Source of the DNA: Paenibacillus sp. OK003
GTDB taxonomy: Bacteria > Bacillota > Bacilli > Paenibacillales > Paenibacillaceae
Direction of reading: 5' to 3'
Length of the DNA stretch: 64,000 nucleotides
NCBI RefSeq assembly: GCF_900109515.1
Contig: NZ_FOBD01000003.1
Span: forward strand, 124,001 to 188,000
The position numbers and the translations under genes were made by a program. Under the pieces are notes generated by a model. It was not told the origin of the DNA. It made no database searches and saw only the letters and a program-made list of their open reading frames with translations. This document shows, piece after piece, positions 53,075 through 61,400 of the stretch. Each line of letters opens with the position of its first letter. The first letter of the stretch is position 1.

Positions 53075-54696
53075 TGGTGAGAGATTATACCTGCTTCATT
53101 GTTGACGATGAAGACCTGATCATTCAACGATTGGAATTGTTTTTTAATGAGCTCTCTCATAGGGATAAGCGATTTGTTCTAGTGGGCAAAGCGAATAATG
53201 GGCTGAATGGGATCGAGGAGATCATAAAACTGAAGCCGGACATCGTCATATCCGATATCGTTATGCCGCGAATGGACGGAATCTCCATGATTGAGCAGCT
53301 CAAGAGGGAGCTCCCCCATACGCAATACATACTTTTGACCGCCTATTCATCCTTTGAATACGCCCAGCGAGCGATTCAAGCCAACGTATTGGAGTACATT
53401 GTAAAGGTTCCGCTGAGGGAAGCGGATTTGAATCGAGCTTTGGATAAAGCAGCCGGGATTTTAAATGAGTTCAAGAAAAAAGAAGCGGAATTTCAATCGT
53501 TAAACGTATCCGTGCTTGAAAATAAATACAGAGTGCGCAAGCAATTTTTTAACGAACTGATCAGAGGCGAAATTCCTTCTCATCGGGCATCGGATTTTGC
53601 TAATCGCATACAGTTTCATTTCTTTCAAGCCAACTATTGCTGCTTCATCGTTGAGATGAATACGTATGAAAGTTTCCGAAACGAATACGCTGCCGCAGAT
53701 CAAAACATCTTGAAATATGCGATTACGAATATCATCGAAGAAACGGTGATGAATGGTGGTAGTGGGGTAGCTGCGGATCTGTCCGATAATCGTTTTATTG
53801 GCTTTCTATCCTGGGAAAATAACCGTAGTGATATGGAAACGGAATATGCTTGCCTATCCTTGGGAGGGCAGATCGTCTCTCATTTGCATCAATATTTGAA
53901 TCAAAGGGTATCTGTTGCTTTTGGCGGTCCACACCGAGGCTGGGAATCGATCAAACAGGCATACACGGAAGCTAAAAATGTGAGTGAGGATTTCTATTAT
54001 CATACAGAAAAAGTCGTAAAAACACCGATGCATCGGTTCCAATACGATAATGACAAAAAAGCAGACTTTCAGCAGAAGCTGGCTGATTTTCTTATACGGA
54101 TGAAACGAAAGATTTCCAAGGAAGAGCTGGAGGATGCACTTGCCGATCTGAGCCAATTTGTTACGGACCATAAAATCCACAAGTCCATTATGGCACCCAT
54201 GATTAGAGACTTGTACAGAGACATTACCGTAAAGTTTAAATCAGGGAACAAGATGGCCACGGAAGTCCCAGACTTTCCCATGGAATTTATATCTTTTCAG
54301 GAGCAGCTTGCCTATATTGGTGACTTCACATTCGAATACGTACACGCGGGCCAACGATTACATCGTGCAGAAATCATGAGTGCTATGCATTTTATCGAGA
54401 AAAACCTGAAACAACGCTTAACGTTGGAGGCCATTGCGGAGGAAGTGAATCTAGCGCCATCGTATTTTAGCAGCTTATTCAAAAAAACAATGAGCGAAGG
54501 CGTGATCAGCTACATCAACCGTAAAAAAATCCATCTCGCTCTCGAGTTGTTAAACGTCCGGGATTATTCTTTATTGGAATTGTGTGAGGAAGTAGGCATC
54601 GTCAATGAAGGTTACTTTTGCAAACTGTTTAAAGAATATACGGGTGATACACCTAAGCAATATCGGATAAAAATGACACGGTACGAATCCAAATAA
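53074..54696 (+). CDS. AraC-type response regulator (YesN-like), second locus
   Basis: This 540-residue regulator has a receiver (FIVDDEDLIIQRLELF; phospho-Asp in IVISDIVMPRMDG). The usual YLLKP motif is YIVKVPL, with the Lys kept but the Pro displaced. A central linker follows, then an AraC domain (LEAIAEEVNLAPSYFSSLF; LLELCEEVGIVNEGYFCKLF). ATG overlaps the kinase stop (TAATG at 53072-53076), so they are coupled. It is the best candidate to bind the AGAAATT direct repeats upstream of 47758 and 58500. Confidence 0.9.
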   Translation: MVRDYTCFIVDDEDLIIQRLELFFNELSHRDKRFVLVGKANNGLNGIEEIIKLKPDIVISDIVMPRMDGISMIEQLKRELPHTQYILLTAYSSFEYAQRAIQANVLEYIVKVPLREADLNRALDKAAGILNEFKKKEAEFQSLNVSVLENKYRVRKQFFNELIRGEIPSHRASDFANRIQFHFFQANYCCFIVEMNTYESFRNEYAAADQNILKYAITNIIEETVMNGGSGVAADLSDNRFIGFLSWENNRSDMETEYACLSLGGQIVSHLHQYLNQRVSVAFGGPHRGWESIKQAYTEAKNVSEDFYYHTEKVVKTPMHRFQYDNDKKADFQQKLADFLIRMKRKISKEELEDALADLSQFVTDHKIHKSIMAPMIRDLYRDITVKFKSGNKMATEVPDFPMEFISFQEQLAYIGDFTFEYVHAGQRLHRAEIMSAMHFIEKNLKQRLTLEAIAEEVNLAPSYFSSLFKKTMSEGVISYINRKKIHLALELLNVRDYSLLELCEEVGIVNEGYFCKLFKEYTGDTPKQYRIKMTRYESK

Positions 54697-54795
54697 GGAT
54701 ACAAAAAATGTATGATTTTTTCGTGAAATCCTGTAAAAAAAAAGAGGCCAAAACCATTACCATGATAGGAGCATCTAATCATGGAGGTTATCAAA

Positions 54796-57012
54796 ATGGA
54801 GCTTATGAAAGCAGATGTAACCGTCGTAGGTGGAGGTATTGCAGGGATATGTGCTGCCATTGCAGCTGCACGCCAAGGTCTGCAGGTTTCACTTATTAAT
54901 GATCGGCCGGTGCTTGGGGGAAATGCGAGCAGCGAGGTCAGAGTTCATATCAACGGGTCGGCATATCTCGGAAATAGTCCATCCTATTATGCCCGCGAGG
55001 GCGGGTTGGTAGAAGAACTCAAGCTGAAGATCTTTCATTATAATCCGTTATACAACAAGAAGCTTATGCTTTCGCTTTCGGATACGGTCTTGCTCGACAT
55101 GGTTTATGATGAGCCTAACATTTCTCTGTTTCTTAATACATGTGTACATGAAACGGGCATGGAGAACGGCAGAATTCAATGGGTGGAGGGCCTTCAATTA
55201 GCTTCCGAAAGAAAATTTCGTTTTGAAAGCCCAACCTACATTGATTGCTCCGGTGATGGAATAGTTGGATACCAAGCAGGTGCTGACTTCCGATGGGGAA
55301 GAGAAGCGAAGCATGAATACAAGGAGGAGCTTGCTCCAGAAGTGGCGGATCATTACACGATGGGCGATACGATTCTGTTTCAAGCCCGTGACGTAAACTA
55401 TGCCGTTCCTTACAAAAGGCCTGGCTTTGCGTATGATATCACGAAGCTGGAGTTTTTCGAAAGTATCCGAAAAGGATTAAACCATCGGTCTTTTCCAAGG
55501 AAAATCAACGGACTTGGTGGATTGTGGTGGCTGGAATACGGCGGACATATGGATATTATCAAGAATAATGAAGACATCGCATTGGAATTGCGGAAATTGG
55601 TGTACGGGATCTGGGATTATATCAAAAATAGCGGTGAGTTTGATGATGTAGACAATCTCATCTTGGATTATGTATGCCCGATTCCGGGAAAGCGGGAGTC
55701 AAGACGGTTTATCGGGGAGCACATGCTGTCTCAGAACGATCTTACAGCAAAGACTCATTTCGAAGATGCTGTATCCGTCGGGGGCTGGTATATGGATCTG
55801 CATGCGAATAAAGGCATCTACGATGAGGGGCCGGCTACAGCGTGGAATTTCGTGCCGGGATTGTATAATATCCCTTTCCGCAGCTTATTTTCACGTAATA
55901 TTCCTAATCTCATGTTCGCTGGCCGCAATATAAGCGCTACCCATGTAGCTTTTGGGTCTACAAGGGTGATGGCGACCTGTGGTTGTATGGGGCAGGCGGT
56001 AGGAACAGCTGCTGCGTTATGCGTAAAATATGACACAGACCCCGCGGACATCGTCAAAGCGCATATGGATGAGCTTCAGACGCAGCTGCTACGAGACGGG
56101 CAAACGATTGTAGGGCTTCAAGAGCCGTTGGATCCTTATTTTGCTGATGGATTAACGATTCGTGCCTCGTCTCAGCGAAGCTATGAACATCTTCATCCAA
56201 CCGAAGAGATCTCCTTGGAGAAAACGTTATGTTTGGTCTTGCCGATTCAGACATCCGTGGCTGAAAGTGTGCAGATCAAAATTAAAAATAGATCCGAGCA
56301 TTCGGAAACGTTGCAAGTGAAGCTATTTGGTGGGGAACGGAAGGAAAACTATATTCCTGCAAGCGAGCTGAAAGGATACAACTTAGTGATTTCAGCGGGT
56401 TATGATGACTGGATCACGCTGGAACTGGGCTGCGAGAAACCGGCTGATGACAAGGTCTACATCGTATTGGAAGGTGCGGCGAGCCTTGCCGTAGACGGCA
56501 ATGAAGAGAAAATGACTGGAGCGGTGAGCTTCTATTATAGACCAGAAGAGCCATCCAGACTGAAGAAGCTTAATAAGAGTATTTGCTTTAAAGACCTATC
56601 GCCATCCCAAAATATGTATAGCCCTGAGAATGTCGTCAATGGCTTCTCCAGACCTTATGGTCTACCGAACAGCTGGATTTCTGAACGTTCAGAAGGACAG
56701 GAGTGGTTGGAATTTGCTTTTGCAAGCCCCAAAAATCTGGATGAAATCCATCTTGTTTTCAATTCGCAGCTGAACTTGGAGCATTTCGACGATCCGATCG
56801 AGCCATTGATTCAAGATTATGATGTGACCTTAACCTTAGAAGACGGAACCGAGAGTGAAATGAATATCCGTGGGAATTATCTTTCGTTGAATAAACATCA
56901 GGTGCATGCAAAAGGTGTAACCCGAATCCGATTTGATTTCTGTGCAACGTTTGGTTCGCCTTATTATGAAGTGTTTGCTGTCAAATTTTTTGCTCCTAAA
57001 AACGCGAAGTGA
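54796..57012 (+). CDS. FAD-dependent oxidoreductase with discoidin-like C-terminus
   Basis: This 738-residue protein has no signal peptide. The Rossmann FAD-binding motif VTVVGGGIAGICAAIAAARQ opens the protein. RPVLGGNASSEVRVHINGS and TYIDCSGDGIVGYQAGADF follow, as in the FAD_oxidored family (PF12831). ATHVAFGSTRVMATCGCMGQ is the second FAD-contact region. The last 160 residues form an F5/8-type galactose-binding-like sandwich (NVVNGFSRPYGLPNSWISE; LEFAFASPKNLDEIHLVFN). A sugar oxidation in the cytosol is plausible, but the reaction is unknown. GGAGG at 54783-54787 favours ATG 54796 over ATG 54781. Confidence 0.86.
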   Translation: MELMKADVTVVGGGIAGICAAIAAARQGLQVSLINDRPVLGGNASSEVRVHINGSAYLGNSPSYYAREGGLVEELKLKIFHYNPLYNKKLMLSLSDTVLLDMVYDEPNISLFLNTCVHETGMENGRIQWVEGLQLASERKFRFESPTYIDCSGDGIVGYQAGADFRWGREAKHEYKEELAPEVADHYTMGDTILFQARDVNYAVPYKRPGFAYDITKLEFFESIRKGLNHRSFPRKINGLGGLWWLEYGGHMDIIKNNEDIALELRKLVYGIWDYIKNSGEFDDVDNLILDYVCPIPGKRESRRFIGEHMLSQNDLTAKTHFEDAVSVGGWYMDLHANKGIYDEGPATAWNFVPGLYNIPFRSLFSRNIPNLMFAGRNISATHVAFGSTRVMATCGCMGQAVGTAAALCVKYDTDPADIVKAHMDELQTQLLRDGQTIVGLQEPLDPYFADGLTIRASSQRSYEHLHPTEEISLEKTLCLVLPIQTSVAESVQIKIKNRSEHSETLQVKLFGGERKENYIPASELKGYNLVISAGYDDWITLELGCEKPADDKVYIVLEGAASLAVDGNEEKMTGAVSFYYRPEEPSRLKKLNKSICFKDLSPSQNMYSPENVVNGFSRPYGLPNSWISERSEGQEWLEFAFASPKNLDEIHLVFNSQLNLEHFDDPIEPLIQDYDVTLTLEDGTESEMNIRGNYLSLNKHQVHAKGVTRIRFDFCATFGSPYYEVFAVKFFAPKNAK

Positions 57013-57029
57013 GGGCGGGTGAAGTCACG

Positions 57030-58238
57030 ATGAAGGAATTTTTCCCTCGAAGAGGGCTGCCTAATGTCATTCAAAAGTTGGAAAATGGGGAAACAGTAAC
57101 AATTGTCTATTTTGGCGGCAGTAATACGCGTTCTGAAGGATACAGGGTCATGACGGCGGATTGGCTGCGAGGGCAATATCCCCATGCAGATATCCGCTCT
57201 GTGAACGCAGGCATTGATGGGACAGGATCGGACCTCGGCTGCGCCCGTTTGCAGACAGATGTACTGCGTCATCAGCCTGATCTCGTATTTGTTGAATTTG
57301 TTGGAAACGATGGGGGAGTTCCCGAATCCAAAGCGCGGATCGAAGGTATTGTCCGACAGATTCGCAAGCACAGCCGTTTTACGGATATCCTGTTTGTGTA
57401 TACGGTTAAGGAACGGGATTTGACCTCATTTCAATCCGGCCAATACCAGAAGGGCGCTCGTATGCAAGAGGAAGTCGCCGACTATTACGGCATTCCTTCG
57501 ATTCATCTGGGCGTAGCAGTCAGTCAATTGGTTTTGGATGGAAAGCTCATTTTCACCTTAAGAGCAGACGTATCTATTCCCGGAGCCGCTATTTTTACGC
57601 ATGATTCGATCCATCCAACGATTCCCGAAGGACATCAGATTTACACGGATACAATCACCCGGTCGTTTGAGAAAATCAGAGAGCTTCGAGATCACGTAGG
57701 AAAAGTCGAACATCACTTGCCGCAGGAGTCTTTGGTCACGGCCAATCCTTGGGAGTATGCAACCATGCTGCCACTGGATCGTCTTACTCATTTTTCCGCG
57801 GGGTGGTCTTACATGACCCCTGATGATTTTGCTTTAGTGCGCGAGTATGATTGGTTGTTCCCCGGTCTATGGCGAGCAGTCGATCCCGGAGAGACAATCA
57901 CAGTGGAGTTTGAGGGAACCCACATCGGATTATTCGATATTGGGGGGCCGGATTCCGGCAGATTGAAGGTGACGGTGGATGAGGGTGAACCCTTTCTTAT
58001 CGATCGATTCACTTCATATAACGATCATAATCGAAATCAATATGTTTACTTACCGGAGCTACCGAATGGGAAACATACGGTTCGCTTCGAAATTGATCAC
58101 AAGAAGACAGACAAAGCGGCCGTGTTTGAGGCAAGTGGCAATGAAAGAGGTATGGAACATGTTCGACAACATCCGGCTTGGTATGATCAAACGGTCATTC
58201 AGCTTGGGAAGTTGCTATTGGTGCAGCCGCCATTATAA
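57030..58238 (+). CDS. SGNH/GDSL-type esterase, cytosolic
   Basis: This 402-residue protein has an N-terminal SGNH hydrolase domain. The nucleophile S31 is in VYFGGSNTRSEGYR (GGSN replacing the classical GDSL). Block II has VNAGIDGTGSDLG, block III VEFVGNDGG (N93), and block V HDSIHP (D192, H195). A C-terminal 140-residue beta domain (VEFEGTHIGLFDIGGPDSG) resembles the accessory sandwich of carbohydrate esterases. No signal peptide is seen. It likely removes acetyl groups from imported oligosaccharides. A GTG at 57009 overlaps the FAD gene; ATG 57030 with GGTGA upstream is preferred. Confidence 0.85.
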   Translation: MKEFFPRRGLPNVIQKLENGETVTIVYFGGSNTRSEGYRVMTADWLRGQYPHADIRSVNAGIDGTGSDLGCARLQTDVLRHQPDLVFVEFVGNDGGVPESKARIEGIVRQIRKHSRFTDILFVYTVKERDLTSFQSGQYQKGARMQEEVADYYGIPSIHLGVAVSQLVLDGKLIFTLRADVSIPGAAIFTHDSIHPTIPEGHQIYTDTITRSFEKIRELRDHVGKVEHHLPQESLVTANPWEYATMLPLDRLTHFSAGWSYMTPDDFALVREYDWLFPGLWRAVDPGETITVEFEGTHIGLFDIGGPDSGRLKVTVDEGEPFLIDRFTSYNDHNRNQYVYLPELPNGKHTVRFEIDHKKTDKAAVFEASGNERGMEHVRQHPAWYDQTVIQLGKLLLVQPPL

Positions 58239-58326
58239 TTGATTGGTCTACTTGGAAGACCTATATTCTATCTGACTGCAATGAGCGCTCAATTAGGATG
58301 TAGGTTTCTTTTTTTACTTAAAATCG

Positions 58327-58380
58327 TATAAGAAATTCTTAAAATGAAAGAAATTTCACGGTGATGTGACATGCTAAGAT
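58327..58380 (+). promoter_or_regulatory. Promoter of the giant gene with the shared direct-repeat site
   Basis: AGAAATT at 58331-58337 and 58349-58355, again with 18-base period, lies in TATAAGAAATTCTTAAAATG and the bases to 58360. TAAGAT at 58375-58380 could be the -10 box. The distance from second repeat to -10 (26 bases) is almost that of the site at 47675 (25 bases). Confidence 0.62.
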
Positions 58381-58499
58381 AGAAACGACAGAGCGGGATT
58401 AGCCAGAATGTTAAGGTTAATTGCTTTTTTACGATCATTTGATTAAAGGGGTATTACTTTTTGGAAGCGTTATCATTAATAGGAGAGGCTGTGAGTTGT

Positions 58500-61400
58500 A
58501 TGGTCAAAAGGAAGCTTTTTTTCTTCATCGTTTTCATGTTGACGATCGTAGTTCCTTCCAGCCTGATCGGAATAAGGGCCGCTTATGCGGAGACCTTACC
58601 TTATCAGACCATTATCATCGATGACGGGAGTATTAAGATTAATGATGTTGTGACACCTGATGCGGGTAACGAGAACAATGGATATTCGGCTCCAAATTGG
58701 ACCACAAGCACAGGGGTGAAGGGGTATGATCTTTCCAGCACCCAATATACGAGTACAGCAGGCAGAACGATAACATGGAACCCACGCTTGGAAGCAGGAA
58801 CGGCGAAAATATCATTCTACAAGCTGGATTGGGCGGATAAGGCTGATAACAATGTAAAAATTGAAATTGCTCATAATGGAACGACGGATGTAGTCTTTAT
58901 GGATTTAAGACCCTCATCTGGCGCTCCAGCGGGTTGGGTTGATTTGGGAGAGTACTATTTTTCCGGAGTTGGTGAAGAATTCGTTAAATTGACCCGGTCT
59001 ACCGGCACCACGAATACGATCCTTACGCGTGCGGATGCGGTAAAGTTCGAAGGGAATATAAGGCAGAAAGAACCACACAAGACGATCATCATTGATGATG
59101 GAAGCCTCACAATTGATAATGTCGTCACTGTTGATTCAGGCAACGTCAATAACGGGTTCTCCGCTCCATATTGGACCACAAGCGCAGGAGTAAAGGGATA
59201 CAATAATTCCAGTTCCAAATATACGGATGCTGTAGGTAGAACGATCACATGGAATCCGCGCTTGGAAGCAGGGACGGCGAAAATATCGTTCTATAAGCTG
59301 GATTGGGCGGATAAAGCAGATAGTAATGTGAAGATTGAGATTGTTCATAACGGGATTACGGATGTTAAGTTTATGGATCTTAGACCTTCGTCAGGTCCAT
59401 CGGTTGGATGGGTGGATCTGGGGGAGTATGAGTTTAGTGGTGATGATAGCGAATTTGTCAGGCTGACTCGAACGCAACCTACGACGGGTACAATTATTAC
59501 ACGAGCCGATGCAGTCAAGTTCGAAGGTAATATCCGGCAGCAAGCACCACCGTTGCCCCCGCTACGGAGCCGCACCTTAGCGAATCTCAGTTACACGGAG
59601 AAAGGCAGCATCGAAAATGCGAACTATAAAGCGACCTTCTATGAAGCGGCATGGGATGGAGGCAAATCCATCGTTCGTGACATGTTCTACAAGAACACGG
59701 ACACGGGAAACTGGATGCCGATTAATAATGTATCGGAAAGACTTGAGGAGCAATGGGTTTTATTGGATGGGAATGCGGGCAGCCGAACCAATTACTACGA
59801 TACGATGAACAAACGCTGGATTACATTCGACGAGGTCCATTTTCCAGACAGCCACACGGCGGTGTTAACCGATTCTACGCATGGCAGTGATTACGATTTT
59901 GAAGTGAACTGGTCCATGGCAGGGGATAAACCAGATGTTTCCTTTGCCTTTACGCCTCGTCGCGACGGCAATTATGTGATTGGATATCAGTCCTTCACAA
60001 CAGAGGCAGTCTCGGGCATCAATGAAGTGTTAAATGGATTCAGGTCCCATGCCAAAATGGTAGGTACGGTGGAATCAACAAGCTTGAGAGAGCTGAGCGC
60101 TCCGATGAGCCTGGTTGAGAAAAATGATGGTTCGGGAAATCCATTAACGTATGGTCTATTTGTACCTTCGGCAGAGCTTCCGGTTGAATTTGAACCGACG
60201 GGAGGCGTTACGAAACAACGGCTTGGCATGAGTCTGGTTAACAACGAAGGCAGCGTGCAGCCAATCTTGTATGCGCCTCAATTAGGAACTTATTCGCAAA
60301 TGACCGCAGAAAGCACTTATCAATTTCATATGGGGCTAATCGCTCAAAAAAGCAATCTGTATGAATCCTACGCGGATATTCTTCGCAATGAGTACGGTTA
60401 TTCAGCATACCGCGAAAATGTGTCAGATCAGTCGCTTACTGACGCGATGTTTAATATGATCGATTTGCTTAAGATTGAGCCGCAAGGGGACGACTCTGTT
60501 AATTATGTTCCGTCACCCAGCGGGTGGTGGAGCCGTGCCAAGGGCTTTATTGATATCGAAAACGAGGATAGCGTCCGAACAAGCTCGAATGCGGTTCTTT
60601 TGGGGGCTTACTATTTGACTGGGGATGACCAGCTTTACGATACGAGAGCACTGCCGTCCGTCCAGTATGGCGTATCGCGAAATGGTATCGGTTGGTCGCC
60701 AACGCAGAAAAAAGTATACGGTGTGCCTTCGTTATGGAAAATGGCTACTCTGCCGTTCGATGTTTCAAGCGTAGCCGCCGTTAATCAGATGATGGGCACT
60801 TCGGCAGGAATTGGGGCGCTGGCACAGGAAGAGTACCTCATGCGAGACCCGGATCAGAAAGACAGGGGGCCTGTCATTCAACCCCTGATGATGTATCGGA
60901 TGACGGGAGATGCGAAGTATTTGCAAGCTGCGAAGGATGCAGCCGATAGTTATATCTTGCAATATATCGATACGCCTGCAACCGTGGATGTGAGTAAAAA
61001 TGAGTTCATTTATTATTATAGCAAGCTGTGGATGGAGATCTTGGAGCTATATGAGGAAACTCAGGATCCCAAATACTTGAATGCCGCTTATAAGGAAGCC
61101 AAACGGTATGCAACCATGTTTGTTGCTCGTCCAGTGCCTGAAGGTAACGTTACGATTCCTCAGCCTGAGACGTATAATTACGCGGAGTCGTTCCATTGGC
61201 CGGAAAGTGGTAAATTTCAATATCCTAGGCTCAAGCTTCCAGAAGATATAGCCGGAGGCGTTCAAGCGGATCGTTGGCTTGTTTCACCGAGCGGATTGAC
61301 GTTTGAAGCAGGAAGTACAACCGGCTATTATCGGATGAATGCTCAGGAAGCTCCATTCATGCTGAGATTGTCGCTCTATACAGGGGATAAACTGCTGCAG

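Noticed and set aside
58593-59545. Tandem similarity taken as an assembly duplication
   Set aside because: The two units differ at many positions scattered along their length, so they are real diverged copies.
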